Shown: positions 50,663 through 61,793 of the stretch, piece after piece
Numbering within the stretch: position 1 is the stretch's first letter
How the letters are laid out: each line of letters starts with the position of its first letter
Assembly (NCBI RefSeq): GCF_000092285.1
Contig: NC_014100.1
Span: 3,410,001-3,474,000, forward strand
Source of the DNA: Caulobacter segnis ATCC 21756
GTDB taxonomy: Bacteria > Pseudomonadota > Alphaproteobacteria > Caulobacterales > Caulobacteraceae
Length of the DNA: 64,000 nucleotides
Reading direction: 5' to 3'
The notes under the pieces: generated by a model
Told to the model about the DNA's origin: nothing
Databases searched by the model: none
The model's input: the letters and a program-made list of their open reading frames with translations, nothing else
Program-made: the position numbers and the translations under genes

Positions 50663-50668
50663 TTGACG
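50663..50668 (+). promoter_or_regulatory. Possible -35 element of the mutA promoter
   Basis: TTGACG matches the -35 hexamer of Caulobacter housekeeping promoters and lies 70 nt before the mutA start. A matching -10 cannot be placed confidently; an AT-rich stretch occurs at 50697-50709. Confidence 0.3.
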
Positions 50669-50732
50669 GCCGTAGCGGCAGGGGCGCATCACGATCAAAA
50701 ATAATAATGCTGCAGTGCAGGAGAGAGACGCT

Positions 50733-52196
50733 TTGACCGAGGCGACCACGCCCCTTGCCGAGGATTTTGGTCCCCAAGGCGACGACGCCACGCGCGCGCG
50801 CTGGATGGCCCTGGTCGAGAAGACCCTGAAAGGTCAGAGCTTCGGGGACGCCCTCACCACCGCCACGCCGGACGGCGTGACGATCCAGCCTCTCTATACC
50901 GCCAAGGACGGGGTCGCCGTCGCCCGCGACCTACGTCTCCGCGACGCCGAGCGGCCGTGGGACCTGCGGGTCCGCGCCGCCCATCCCGATCCCGCCCGCG
51001 TCGCCAAGGACGTGTTGACCGACCTCGAAGGCGGCGCGGCCTCGGTGCTCCTGCAGATCGATCCCACGGGCAAGAACGGCGTCGCCGTCGGATCGGCCGA
51101 CGATCTGGCCAAAGCGCTCTCGGGCGTGCTTTTGGACCTGGCCCCCGTGGCGCTGGACGCCGGTTTCCTGGGTCCGAAGGCGGCCGACTGGCTGGGCGCT
51201 CTGGCCAAGGCCGCGCCCAACGCGCCGCTGGCCTTCCACCTCGATCCGCTGACCGCCTTCATGCGGGCCGGCGAGAGCCCCGGTCCGATCGAGAGCCACG
51301 TCTTCAACGCCGCCACGGTGGCGACGCGCCTGGCTTCGACCTACGCCAAGGCCAGCCTGTTCCTGGCGACCGGACGCGCCGTCCACGAAGCTGGCGGCTC
51401 GAACGTCGAGGAGCTGGCCGCCATGACCGCCGCCGCTCTCGCCTACGCCAAGGCTCTGACGCGCTCGGGCCTGTCCACGCAGGAGGCTTTCGACCGCATC
51501 GTGCTGGGCGTCAGCCTGGACGGCGAGTACTTCACCGGCGTCGCCAAGCTGCGCGCCGCCAAGGCGCTGTGGGCGCGGCTGACGGAGGCCTGTGGGGTCT
51601 CCGTCCCCGCGCGGATCGAGGCGCGCTCGTCGCGGCGGATGCTGGCCAAGGCCGACGCCTGGACGAACCTGTTGCGGCTGACCTCGGCCGGGTTCGCCGG
51701 GGCTGTGGGCGGCGCCGACGCCATTGTCCTGGACGCCTTCACCGACGCCATCGGCCTGCCCACCGCCTTCGCCCGCCGCCAAGCCCGCAACACCCAGCTG
51801 GTGCTGATGGAAGAGAGCAATCTGGGGCGCGTCGCCGATCCGGCCGGCGGGTCCTGGTACCTCGACAGCCTGACCGACCAGCTGGCCCGCGCCGCCTGGA
51901 ACAACTTCCAGGCCATCGAGGCCGCCGGCGGGATCATCAAGGCGCTGGAGAGCGGCTTCGTCGCCAGCAGCGTCGCCAAGACGCGCATGGCTCAGGAAGC
52001 CGCGTTCGCCGACAAGACCCGCAAGATCCTGGGCGTCACCGTCTTCCCCAACGCCGACGACAAGCCGCCGGAGGTCGAAGCGCCCGATCCGGCCGCCTTC
52101 GCCGTTGCGGGGCCAGACGTCCGCTTGCCCGGGCCGGACAGCAAGTGCGCCGCGCTGACGCCCATCCGCTTCGCCGCCGCCTTCGAGGGAGCCTGA
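50733..52196 (+). CDS. mutA: Methylmalonyl-CoA mutase small subunit
   Basis: A 487-residue subunit of the coenzyme-B12-dependent mutase, structurally a partner that does not itself carry out the rearrangement. It aligns with the barrel half of MutB (e.g. LTRSGLSTQEAFDRIVLGVSLDGEYFTGVAKLRAAKALWARL, ARNTQLVLMEESNLGRVADPAGGSWYLDSLTDQLARAAW) but stops after the barrel and has no B12-binding domain. TTG at 50733 was chosen because GGAGAG lies 8 nt ahead; a GTG six codons upstream is an alternative. mutB follows after 3 nt, and meaB lies further right, completing the module. Confidence 0.9.
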   Translation: MTEATTPLAEDFGPQGDDATRARWMALVEKTLKGQSFGDALTTATPDGVTIQPLYTAKDGVAVARDLRLRDAERPWDLRVRAAHPDPARVAKDVLTDLEGGAASVLLQIDPTGKNGVAVGSADDLAKALSGVLLDLAPVALDAGFLGPKAADWLGALAKAAPNAPLAFHLDPLTAFMRAGESPGPIESHVFNAATVATRLASTYAKASLFLATGRAVHEAGGSNVEELAAMTAAALAYAKALTRSGLSTQEAFDRIVLGVSLDGEYFTGVAKLRAAKALWARLTEACGVSVPARIEARSSRRMLAKADAWTNLLRLTSAGFAGAVGGADAIVLDAFTDAIGLPTAFARRQARNTQLVLMEESNLGRVADPAGGSWYLDSLTDQLARAAWNNFQAIEAAGGIIKALESGFVASSVAKTRMAQEAAFADKTRKILGVTVFPNADDKPPEVEAPDPAAFAVAGPDVRLPGPDSKCAALTPIRFAAAFEGA

Positions 52197-52199
52197 GCC

Positions 52200-54346
<2,147 letters not shown>

Positions 54347-54350
<4 letters not shown>

Positions 54351-54820
54351 GCCTGCTTGCGCCGAAACAGACCGCGCTTCTTCTGGCTCCGCTCGAAGGC
54401 CACTTCCTCGGGCAGCCCGTGACGCGCTTCGATGTCCCTCTGCAGCGCCTTGGCCGCCATCAGGTGACCTGGGAATATCGTGTCGACGGCCCAGCCCAGC
54501 ACGGGCACGGTGTCGGACAGGTTGTCGGCGGCGAGATAGGCGGTCATGCGCCCCATCGTGGCGGGCGAGGCCTTTGCGTGGACGGCATGGAACAACAACA
54601 GCGCGCCCGCGCCGAGCCCGTAGGCGAGACCCACGCCCGGAACCCAGGCCAGCACGCCGTCCAGGCCGATGCCGATCGGGCCTACGCCGATCAAACGGTC
54701 AGAGAGACGCTTGATCGTCTCCGCGGCGCGCCATGCGCGATGCGCCTTGAACCGCGCGTCATCCACCGGGCCCGTTTGCGGGCCGGCGTAGGCGGCAGCC
54801 ATGGAGACATCCTCGGTCAT
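54347..54820 (-). CDS. DUF4112 membrane protein
   Basis: A 157-residue protein with one or two hydrophobic segments in the middle (about 45-80: [39 protein letters not shown]) and a second helix region near [17 protein letters not shown], ending in a basic tail ([13 protein letters not shown]). This matches the DUF4112 family of unknown function, probably inner-membrane. It is transcribed against mutB, overlapping it by four bases, and is divergent from meaB with about 140 nt between. No role in B12 metabolism can be claimed. Confidence 0.82.
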
Positions 54821-54934
54821 GCTCGCAGAACGCTCCGTCTCACACCTCGTTGCATCGGACTCAGATCGTGCGGCGCCGGCGCGACGACAAGTCCCAGGCC
54901 TTTCACATCCTCTACCCGGTTGGGTTTCGCGATC

Positions 54935-54948
54935 AGCCGACGTCGGCT
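54935..54948. promoter_or_regulatory. 14-bp perfect palindrome before meaB
   Basis: AGCCGACGTCGGCT is a perfect 14-bp palindrome ending 12 nt before the meaB GTG start. It overlaps the expected ribosome-binding neighbourhood, so it could be an operator or affect translation as an RNA hairpin. No regulator is assigned. Confidence 0.4.
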
Positions 54949-54960
54949 AAGCGAGGACGC

Positions 54961-55944
54961 GTGAACCCCGGTCTCGACATCGACGTCCTCGAGCAGCGCC
55001 TGGTCGCCGGCGACCGCGCCGCCCTGGCCCGCGCCATCACCTTGGTCGAGAGCCGCCGCGCCGATCACCAGGTCGCGGCGCGGACCCTGCTGTCCCGGCT
55101 CATGCCGCTGACCGGCCGCGCCCAGCGGATCGGGATCACCGGCGTGCCCGGCGCGGGCAAGTCCACGACGATCGAACGGTTCGGCTGCGACCTGATCGAG
55201 GCCGGCCACAAGGTCGCGGTGCTGGCCGTCGATCCGTCCTCAGGCCGACACGGGGGCTCGATCCTGGGCGACAAGACCCGGATGGAGCGGCTCAGTGTCC
55301 AGCCGAACGCCTACATCCGCCCCTCCCCCTCCGGCGGCGCTCTAGGCGGCGTGGCGCGCAAGACCCGCGAGGCCATGCTGCTGTGCGAGGCGGCAGGGTT
55401 CGACGTGGTCATTGTCGAGACCGTCGGCGTCGGCCAGTCCGAGACGGTCGTCGCCGACATGGTCGACATCTTCCTGGCTCTGCTGATCCCCGGGGGCGGA
55501 GACGAACTGCAGGGCATCAAGAAGGGCCTGATCGAGCTGGCCGACCTGCTGGTGATCAACAAGGCCGACGCCGATCCCGCCAAGGCCGAGCGCTCGGCGC
55601 GCGACTATCGCAACGCCCTCCACATCCTGAACCCCGCCCATCCTGACTGGACGCCGCCCGTGCTGACCGCCTCGGGCCTGACCGGACAAGGATTGGACAT
55701 GCTGTGGGTTCAGATCCAACGCCACCGCGAGATCATGACCGCCAACGGCGCACGCGCGGCCCGGCGCGCGGATCAGGACGCGCGGTGGATGTGGGCGATG
55801 GTCGAGGATCGTCTGCGCGACGCCTTCAGAACCGCGCCGGCCGTGGCGGCTCTGGCGCCCGATCTCGAAGCCGCCGTGCGGGCGGGACAAGTCCCCGCAT
55901 CGGCGGCCGCCGACAGATTGCTGGCGGCTTTCGGATTGGATTGA
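54961..55944 (+). CDS. meaB: Methylmalonyl-CoA mutase-associated GTPase MeaB
   Basis: A 327-residue G3E-family GTPase that loads and protects the mutase cofactor. The Walker A motif is GVPGAGKST (about residue 60), with LAVDPSSGRHGGSILGDKTRM, VIVETVGVGQSE and the NKAD specificity motif (LLVINKADADPAKAE). The GTG at 54961 was chosen since GAGG lies upstream and the family start (LDIDVLEQRLVAGDRAALARAITLVES) follows; a frame 37 codons longer is unconserved. It is separated from mutB by the DUF4112 gene on the opposite strand, so it needs its own promoter. Confidence 0.94.
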   Translation: MNPGLDIDVLEQRLVAGDRAALARAITLVESRRADHQVAARTLLSRLMPLTGRAQRIGITGVPGAGKSTTIERFGCDLIEAGHKVAVLAVDPSSGRHGGSILGDKTRMERLSVQPNAYIRPSPSGGALGGVARKTREAMLLCEAAGFDVVIVETVGVGQSETVVADMVDIFLALLIPGGGDELQGIKKGLIELADLLVINKADADPAKAERSARDYRNALHILNPAHPDWTPPVLTASGLTGQGLDMLWVQIQRHREIMTANGARAARRADQDARWMWAMVEDRLRDAFRTAPAVAALAPDLEAAVRAGQVPASAAADRLLAAFGLD

Positions 55945-55947
55945 GAC

Positions 55948-56268
55948 CTAGCGCTCGGCCAGGCCAAGGCTCTCAATCACCGCGGAGATCGTCGCGCCAC
56001 GCGGCACGACCGCCCAATCCCCCGGCGCAGACGCTCGCACGGCCACCACCGCGCCCTTGGGGCAGACATCCAGGCAATCGACTTCGATCACCCCCGACGC
56101 CGCCTTTCGCCCCGCGCCCTTAGCCCCCAAGGCCCTCCGCAGGGCCTTCGCCAGCTTCTGGTCGCCATTCTCGCCAAAGCCGCCCTTGAGCTTCTTCGAA
56201 CATTTTCGGCACACCAGAACCACTTCGGCCCAATCCGCCTTCACTCGCTTGATCGGCTTTTCACTCAT
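55948..56268 (-). CDS. (2Fe-2S) ferredoxin domain-containing protein
   Basis: A 106-residue protein of the thioredoxin-like [2Fe-2S] ferredoxin family. Cysteines occur in VLVCRKCSKKLKGGFG and IEVDCLDVCPKGAVV, the pattern that would hold one cluster. The MSEKPIKRVKADW start was preferred over an upstream ATG because it precedes the family core directly. It is convergent with meaB (3 nt apart) and divergent from the gene at 56313. Its electron partner is unknown. Confidence 0.82.
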   Translation of the reverse strand: MSEKPIKRVKADWAEVVLVCRKCSKKLKGGFGENGDQKLAKALRRALGAKGAGRKAASGVIEVDCLDVCPKGAVVAVRASAPGDWAVVPRGATISAVIESLGLAER

Positions 56269-56312
56269 GTCTCGCAGATGGGAACGGCGGGCCAACGGTG
56301 CTAGGACGGGCC

Positions 56313-56630
56313 ATGGTTCGCAAAGTCACCGCCAAGATCGTCCCCGCCAAGGACCCCGCCGCCGAGGCTGACCGCGCCTGGTTCGCGGCCAACGCCGAAA
56401 GGCGTTTCCGCCTTCGTGATCCGGCGCCCCTGGAGTTCAAGGACCCGTTGGGCGATCCAGGCGACGGCTTCTCATGGCGCGTGCTGGTCGCCCTGCTGCC
56501 CGACGGCGGCCGCCTGCGACTACCGGTCTCGCTGTCGTGGGAGCTCCACAACGATCACGCCAAGGATCAGCACCTGAGGATCCTGTTCGACCAGATCGCC
56601 CCCGCCGAGGCCAAGGCGCGCCTGGGCTGA
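56313..56630 (+). CDS. Hypothetical protein
   Basis: A 105-residue cytoplasmic protein, not recognised. It contains a basic start (MVRKVTAKIVPAKDPAAEADRAWFAANAERRFRLRDP), then PGDGFSWRVLVALLPDGGRLRLPVSLSW and a charged tail. No motif suggests a function. The ATG was chosen with an AGGAC in front; a GTG five codons upstream is an alternative. It lies between a ferredoxin gene (divergent, 44 nt) and the LuxR-type gene downstream (40 nt). Confidence 0.7.
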   Translation: MVRKVTAKIVPAKDPAAEADRAWFAANAERRFRLRDPAPLEFKDPLGDPGDGFSWRVLVALLPDGGRLRLPVSLSWELHNDHAKDQHLRILFDQIAPAEAKARLG

Positions 56631-56670
56631 CTCCCATTGACGCGACGCGGCGATCGCGCACCCTCGCCGC

Positions 56671-57084
56671 ATGACCCGTACGATCCTCGTTTGGGCCCTG
56701 GTCCTCGCGATCGGCGCTTTCGCCCTGCAGTGGCTTGAACAGCAGTTCGTGCTGCGCGTGCTGTCCTGGAAGATCTATGCCGGCCTGATCGGAACGACCT
56801 TCGCGGCCGCCGGCGTCTGGATAGGGTGGAAGCTGGCCGCGCGCGCACGTCCCGAGACGTTCCAGCGCAACGACGCCGCCCTTCGCGCCCTGGGCCTCAC
56901 CGGCCAGGAAGTCCGGGTTCTGGAGCGCCTGGCCGCCGGCCGCTCGAACAAGGAGATGGCCCGCGACCTCGGCCTCTCGCCCAACACCGTCAAGACGCAT
57001 GTGGCCAATCTCTACGGCAAGCTCGAGGTCAGCCGACGCACCCAGGCGATCGGCAAGGCGCGGGACCTCGCGCTCATCCCTTGA
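56671..57084 (+). CDS. Membrane-anchored LuxR-type HTH regulator
   Basis: A 137-residue protein with two N-terminal membrane helices (about residues 5-22 and 36-56), then a GerE/LuxR helix-turn-helix: LGLTGQEVRVLERLAAGRSNKEMARDLGLSPNTVKTHVANLYGKLEVSRRTQAIGKARDL (about 74-133). No receiver domain is present. It is followed by a DUF4199 gene 114 nt downstream on the same strand, a pairing found in several alphaproteobacteria, so it probably controls that gene. The signal sensed is unknown. Confidence 0.85.
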   Translation: MTRTILVWALVLAIGAFALQWLEQQFVLRVLSWKIYAGLIGTTFAAAGVWIGWKLAARARPETFQRNDAALRALGLTGQEVRVLERLAAGRSNKEMARDLGLSPNTVKTHVANLYGKLEVSRRTQAIGKARDLALIP

Positions 57085-57198
57085 CTGACCGCCGAGGGGG
57101 CGAAACCGTCGAATTCACCCTTTCGGGCGATACCGTCTCGGCCGCGTCGACGGCAAGCCTCGGGGTGCGCCGCAGGGGGCGGCGCGGAGGAGGAAAAC

Positions 57199-57726
57199 AT
57201 GTCCCGCACCATTCTGACCTACGGCCTGATGTCCGGCGCCGTGATCATCCTGGGCATCATCATCAGCATCGTGATCCAGGGCGACGCGCCGCATTCCAGC
57301 GTCTGGCTGGGCTATCTGATCATGCTGGTCGGCCTGTCCTCGATCCTGCTGGCCATAAAGCAGCATCGCGACAAGGTCCTGGGCGGCGTTATCAAGTTCT
57401 GGCCCGCCTTCCTGATTGGCCTCGGCGTCGCGGTGGTGGCGTCCCTGGCCTACGTGCTGATCTGGGAGATCTACCTGGCCGTGACCCACTACCGTTTCAT
57501 GGACCAGTACGCCGCCCAGGTCCTGGCGGCCAAGAAGGCCGCGGGCGTCAGCGGCGCGGCCTACGCCAAGCTGGCGGCCGAGATGGAGGCGATGAAGCGT
57601 GACTACGCCAATCCGCTCTATCGCCTACCGATGACCTTCGCCGAGATCTTTCCGGTGGGTCTGCTGGTCGCCTTGGTCAGCGCCGCGTTGCTGCGGAACC
57701 CGCGGTTCCTGCCCGCGAAGGCCTGA
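57199..57726 (+). CDS. DUF4199 family membrane protein
   Basis: A 175-residue inner-membrane protein with four hydrophobic segments (at about 4-28, 33-52, 70-95 and 143-165) and a charged soluble loop (AKKAAGVSGAAYAKLAAEMEAMKRDYANP). The layout and LITYGLMSGAVIILGIIISIVI-like start fit DUF4199. AGGAGGAAAAC before the ATG is a strong ribosome site. Upstream lies the membrane LuxR-type gene and downstream a hairpin shared with cckA. Function unknown. Confidence 0.82.
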   Translation: MSRTILTYGLMSGAVIILGIIISIVIQGDAPHSSVWLGYLIMLVGLSSILLAIKQHRDKVLGGVIKFWPAFLIGLGVAVVASLAYVLIWEIYLAVTHYRFMDQYAAQVLAAKKAAGVSGAAYAKLAAEMEAMKRDYANPLYRLPMTFAEIFPVGLLVALVSAALLRNPRFLPAKA

Positions 57727-57734
57727 GCCCGTAA

Positions 57735-57758
57735 GCAGGCGGCCTTTAGGCCGCCTGC
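57735..57758. terminator. Bidirectional hairpin between DUF4199 and cckA
   Basis: A perfect 10-bp inverted repeat (GCAGGCGGCC, loop TTTA, GGCCGCCTGC). The cckA stop codon occupies the loop, so the last codons of cckA form one arm. It may serve convergent DUF4199 and cckA transcripts. Confidence 0.65.
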
Positions 57759-59824
57759 AGCTGCTGCTTGACCCGCTCGGCGAGAGTCTTGATGTCGATC
57801 GGCTTGGGCAGGAAGGTCACGCCGGTCTCGCCTTCCAGCAAGTCGCTGAACTCGGCCTCGGCGTAGCCCGAGATGAACATCACCGGCGCCGTTCCGAGAT
57901 AGCCCCGCGCTTTCTTGAGCAAGGTGGGACCGTCGATGCCGGGCATGATGACGTCGCTGATCAAGAGGTCGATCGTGCCGGCGTGTTCCTCGGCGATCAG
58001 CAGCGCTTCCTCGCCGTCGGCCGCCTCCAGCACCTCATACCCGCGAGCTCGGAGCAGTCGGGCGGCGACGCTGCGGACGGCGTCCTCGTCCTCGACGAAC
58101 AGGATGCGGCCGGCGCCGGAGAGGTCGCGCGCCGCGCGCGGCTTCACCGGCTCGGCGGCGGCGGCCTGGGCCGCCACCACGCCGACGGGAGCGTCGTAGA
58201 CGGGCAGGAAGATGCGGAACGCCGCGCCCTCGCCCGGGCGGCTATGAACGTGGATCCAGCCGTCGCTTTGCTTGACGATGCCGTAGACGGTGGCCAGGCC
58301 CAGGCCCGTGCCCTCGCCCACCGGCTTGGTGGTGAAGAACGGGTCGAAGATCTTGCCCATCACGTCAGGCGGGATGCCGGGGCCGTCGTCGCTGACCTCG
58401 ATGAAGGCGCAGTCGCCGTCGGCGGCCGGGAAGCCCAGCTGGATCGCCTCGTCGCGGTTCAGCCGCGCGGTGCGGATGCGTACGACGCCGCCGCCCTTGG
58501 CCGCGCGGACGGCGTCGCGGGCGTTGACGGCCAGGTTCATGACCGCCGTCTCGAGCTGGCTCTTGTCGGCCCGCACCTGCGGCAGGTCGCGGCCGTAGTC
58601 CGTGATCAGCTTGACGTCCTCGCGCAGCAGGCGGCGCAGCAGGACCTCGAACTCGGAAATCAGCTCGCCCAGGTCCAGCACCTCGCGCTGGACGGTCTGC
58701 TTGCGCGAGAAGGCCAGCAGCTTGCGCACCAGGTCAGCCGCGCGCACGCCAGTCTGACGGATCTCGTTGAGGCCCTCGTACGAAGGGTCGCCGACCGGGT
58801 GGCGGTGCAGCAGTTCGTCCAGGCGCAGTTGGATGGCGGTCAGCAGGTTGTTGAAGTCGTGCGCCACGCCGCCGGCCAGCTGGCCGATCGCTTGCATCTT
58901 CTGGGCCTGGGCCAGCTGCAGCTCGATCTGCTTCTGCTCGGACACGTCGATCATGTAGGCCACGAGGCGGCCTTCGGCGCGATAGAGATAGAGATGGGCG
59001 ATGCGGGTGGCGTCGCGGGCCAGGCGCACCTCGTAGGGACCGGCCCGCCCTTCGGCCAGGCGCGTCTCCGTGTCGGCGCGCGAAGCCGCGTCGATCAGGT
59101 CGCCGAACACCACCCCGGTCTTGGCTCCGGTCATGGTGGTCAGGGCCGGATTGGCCTCCAGCACGCGAGACTTGAAGGGCTCGAGGCCTTCCAGTAGGGC
59201 GGCGCCAAACGGCGATGCGCCCGCGAAGGCGTCCAGCGAGTTGGGCGGCGGCGCGGCGCGCTCGGCGACCGGCGCGGGCGCGAGCGTCTCGACCACGGGG
59301 TCGGGCTTGGCGACCGCGGACAGGCGGATCAGGAGGCGGCCGCCCGGCAGGCTGGAGACCTTGGCGACGTGATCGACCTCGGCCGCGCGCAGCGCGCCCT
59401 CGGCCATCTGGCCGTTGCGGGCCTGGATCATGGCCGCGAAGAGATCGGCGCCGGCCGCGCCCTTGGGCAAACGACGCTGCGAGCCCATCAAGGCGCGCCA
59501 GGCGGCGTTGGCGGCCAGCACCCGGCCATCCGGCGCCGCCAGGCTGGCCGGCTCGCTCAAGGCGACGATGAAGGTCTCGGCCTGATCAGAGTCGTCACCG
59601 CTGGCGGCGGTGCCGCGGATGGCCAGCAGGCCCAGCACGGCGACGCCCGCCACGCCCAGCAGCAACAGCAGGCCCGCCAGGGTGGCCGGGCCGGCCTTCA
59701 GCGCCGGCGCGGCCGAAAATCCGGCTGCGGCCAGGAAGAAGATCGCCGCGCCCGCCAGCCACGGATCGAAGCGCCGACGCGCCACGCCGGCCAAGGCTTT
59801 GTCCTGGAGGTGAAGATCGGCCAT
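57746..59824 (-). CDS. cckA: Hybrid histidine kinase CckA
   Basis: A 692-residue hybrid kinase and the top of the CckA-ChpT-CtrA phosphorelay that controls the cell cycle. Two membrane helices lie within residues 22-70. PAS-like sensing regions occupy about 80-300. The HisKA domain has phospho-acceptor His322 in [13 protein letters not shown], the same residue number as in C. crescentus. The HATPase domain contains [10 protein letters not shown] and the [19 protein letters not shown] lid, and the receiver domain (573-690) has the acceptor Asp624 in [10 protein letters not shown]. The MADLHL start was chosen over one 14 codons upstream because the length then nearly equals the known 691-residue CckA. 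flhB lies upstream on the same strand. Confidence 0.95.
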   Translation of the reverse strand: MADLHLQDKALAGVARRRFDPWLAGAAIFFLAAAGFSAAPALKAGPATLAGLLLLLGVAGVAVLGLLAIRGTAASGDDSDQAETFIVALSEPASLAAPDGRVLAANAAWRALMGSQRRLPKGAAGADLFAAMIQARNGQMAEGALRAAEVDHVAKVSSLPGGRLLIRLSAVAKPDPVVETLAPAPVAERAAPPPNSLDAFAGASPFGAALLEGLEPFKSRVLEANPALTTMTGAKTGVVFGDLIDAASRADTETRLAEGRAGPYEVRLARDATRIAHLYLYRAEGRLVAYMIDVSEQKQIELQLAQAQKMQAIGQLAGGVAHDFNNLLTAIQLRLDELLHRHPVGDPSYEGLNEIRQTGVRAADLVRKLLAFSRKQTVQREVLDLGELISEFEVLLRRLLREDVKLITDYGRDLPQVRADKSQLETAVMNLAVNARDAVRAAKGGGVVRIRTARLNRDEAIQLGFPAADGDCAFIEVSDDGPGIPPDVMGKIFDPFFTTKPVGEGTGLGLATVYGIVKQSDGWIHVHSRPGEGAAFRIFLPVYDAPVGVVAAQAAAAEPVKPRAARDLSGAGRILFVEDEDAVRSVAARLLRARGYEVLEAADGEEALLIAEEHAGTIDLLISDVIMPGIDGPTLLKKARGYLGTAPVMFISGYAEAEFSDLLEGETGVTFLPKPIDIKTLAERVKQQLQAA

Positions 59825-59848
59825 CGGCGGCATGAGTACCTTGTTTAC

Positions 59849-59885
59849 GGTGAGGCTGCGACTCACCGGAGATCGTTGAAACGAT
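59849..59885. promoter_or_regulatory. Two inverted repeats in the cckA leader
   Basis: GGTGAG-N7-CTCACC lies at 59849-59867 and ATCGTT-GA-AACGAT at 59872-59885, 25 to 61 nt ahead of the cckA start. Both arms are perfect. They may be operators or leader structures. No half-site of the CtrA type is seen here. Confidence 0.4.
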
Positions 59886-59926
59886 AACCTTTCCCGAGGG
59901 CTAGGTCATTTTTACGGAAATGGGGC

Positions 59927-61012
59927 CTACAGCGGGCGAGCCCGGGACTGGGGCTTCTTGCCGTTGAGGATGAAACTGATGACCTTGGCCACGGCTTCGA
60001 AGTGCTCGACGGGGATCTCTTCGTCGACCTCGACGCTGGCGTAGAGGGCCCGCGCCAGGGGCGGATCCTCCAGCACGGGCACGCCATGCTCCTCGGCGAT
60101 GGCGCGGATTTTCAAGGCCAGTTCGTCGACACCCTTGGCCACGCAGAGCGGCGCGGGCGTCTCGCCGGCCTCGTATTTCAGCGCCACGGCGTAGTGGGTC
60201 GGGTTCATGACGACCACGGTCGCCTTGGGCACCGCCTGCATCATCCGTTGGCGCGAGCGCTGCATCTGGATCTGGCGACGCTTGCCCTTGACGTGCGGGT
60301 CACCGTCCGACTGCTTGAACTCGTCCTTGACCTCTTGGAGCGTCATCCGCATCCGGTTCATGAAGCGCTGGCGTTGCCAGAACCAGTCGAAGGCGGCGGT
60401 GGCGGTCAGGAAGATGATCACCGCCATCAGCAGCGATTTCGACAGCTTCAGCGCCTCCGGCAGCATCGCCGCGGGGTCCATTCCAACCAGGTTGCGCACC
60501 TCGCCGACATGCGGCTTGAGCACCATCCAGGCGATCAGGCCCGTGACCAGGAACTTCACCGCCGACTTGGCGAACTGGACGAAGCCGTCGATCCCGAAGA
60601 TGCGGCCCAGGCCCTTGATCAGGTCAAGCTTGCTGAAGTCGGGCTTCAGCTTCGAGGGCGTCAGCAGGAAGCCGGACTGGGCGATGTGGGCGATGGCGCC
60701 GGCGAAGGCGGAGACCAGCATCACCAGGATCAGCGGCGGCAGGGCGGCCATGGTCGCCTGCTTCATCACCACCATCGCGCCGGCGCTCGACAGGTCGATC
60801 GTTCCGGCGTGGGCGATGAACGGATAGAGGGCCGCGGACAGATCGCGCGTCAGCCAGCCGCCGGCCAGGATCACCACCGAGACGGCGCCAGCCAGCGAGG
60901 CCAGTTGCGGGATGTCGGCCGACTTGACGACGTCGCCCTTGGCGCGGGCGTCCGCTAACCGTTTCGCCGACGGTTCTTCTGTTTTCGACTCGGGATCCGT
61001 ATCGTCCGCCAT
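59927..61012 (-). CDS. flhB: Flagellar export protein FlhB
   Basis: A 361-residue inner-membrane component of the flagellar type III export gate. It begins with the basic TEEPSAKRLADARAKGDV leader, has four membrane helices (about 30-215), and a cytoplasmic domain with the autocleavage motif in VVVMNPTHYAVALKYE (cut between Asn and Pro), required for substrate switching. Downstream is cckA, 102 nt away. FliR is encoded upstream with a 9-nt gap, so transcription from the fliQ promoter covers all three export genes. Confidence 0.96.
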   Translation of the reverse strand: MADDTDPESKTEEPSAKRLADARAKGDVVKSADIPQLASLAGAVSVVILAGGWLTRDLSAALYPFIAHAGTIDLSSAGAMVVMKQATMAALPPLILVMLVSAFAGAIAHIAQSGFLLTPSKLKPDFSKLDLIKGLGRIFGIDGFVQFAKSAVKFLVTGLIAWMVLKPHVGEVRNLVGMDPAAMLPEALKLSKSLLMAVIIFLTATAAFDWFWQRQRFMNRMRMTLQEVKDEFKQSDGDPHVKGKRRQIQMQRSRQRMMQAVPKATVVVMNPTHYAVALKYEAGETPAPLCVAKGVDELALKIRAIAEEHGVPVLEDPPLARALYASVEVDEEIPVEHFEAVAKVISFILNGKKPQSRARPL

Positions 61013-61021
61013 GCGCGCCTC

Positions 61022-61777
61022 CTAGGCGAAGACCTGCAGGAGCGCGCGGTAGCGGTCGGTCCAGACCATGGCGATGCCGCCCAGGGACAGGGCCAGCAGC
61101 GACAGGCCCAGGATCACGCTGAGCGGCGATGTCACGAAGAAGATCTGGAAGGAGGGCATGACCCGTCCGACCAGGCCGGTGGCCAGGTTGAAGACCAGCG
61201 AAAAGACGATCACGGGCGCGGCCAACTGGACGCCCAGCGAAAACGACTCCGCCACCGTGCGTACGGCCAGGGTGACGGCGTCGTTGACCGGCACGGCGCG
61301 GGTGAACGGGAACAGGGTGTAGGACTTGACGATCGCGCCGATGAACAGGTGATGCAGGCCGGTAGCCATGATCAAGGTCAGGCCCAGCATTGACAGGAAC
61401 GTCGCCACGGCGGTGCTCGACCCCTGCATCGATGGATTGGTCGTCTGGGCGAAGGAAAGCGTGGTCTGAAGCGATATGATTTCGCCGGCCGTGGTCAGCG
61501 AGATCATGAACAGCCGCAGCACCGAACCGATCATCAGGCCGATCAGAATCTCATGGATGACCGCGCCCACCAACCCGCCCAGCGTGGTCGGGATCGGCGG
61601 GACTGTGTCCTGCACCAGAGGGCCCAGCAGCAGCGCCATCAGAAGGGCGAAGGACAGGCGGATGCGCGGCGGGACGGACTGATCGCCAACGCCGGGCATG
61701 GTCATGACCATGGCGCCCACTCGCGAGAACACGAGGGCGGCGACATAGACCTGAAACGCCGTGGCGAAGGAATTCAC
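61022..61777 (-). CDS. fliR: Flagellar export protein FliR
   Basis: A 251-residue integral membrane protein of the flagellar export apparatus. Six hydrophobic helices are evident, with VFSRVGAMVMTMPGVGDQSVPPRIRLSFALLMALLLGP at the N-terminus and PVIVFSLVFNLATGLVGRVMPSFQIFFVTSPLSVILG near the C-terminus, both conserved in FliR. It lies between fliQ (16 nt upstream) and flhB (9 nt downstream). With FliP and FliQ it forms the export channel core; fliP is outside the window. Confidence 0.95.
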   Translation of the reverse strand: MNSFATAFQVYVAALVFSRVGAMVMTMPGVGDQSVPPRIRLSFALLMALLLGPLVQDTVPPIPTTLGGLVGAVIHEILIGLMIGSVLRLFMISLTTAGEIISLQTTLSFAQTTNPSMQGSSTAVATFLSMLGLTLIMATGLHHLFIGAIVKSYTLFPFTRAVPVNDAVTLAVRTVAESFSLGVQLAAPVIVFSLVFNLATGLVGRVMPSFQIFFVTSPLSVILGLSLLALSLGGIAMVWTDRYRALLQVFA

Positions 61778-61793
61778 GCTGCCCGCCCCTTCG

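Noticed and set aside
50572..50732. Cobalamin riboswitch before the B12-dependent mutase genes
   Set aside because: No B12-box-like conserved sequence was seen in the short leader.
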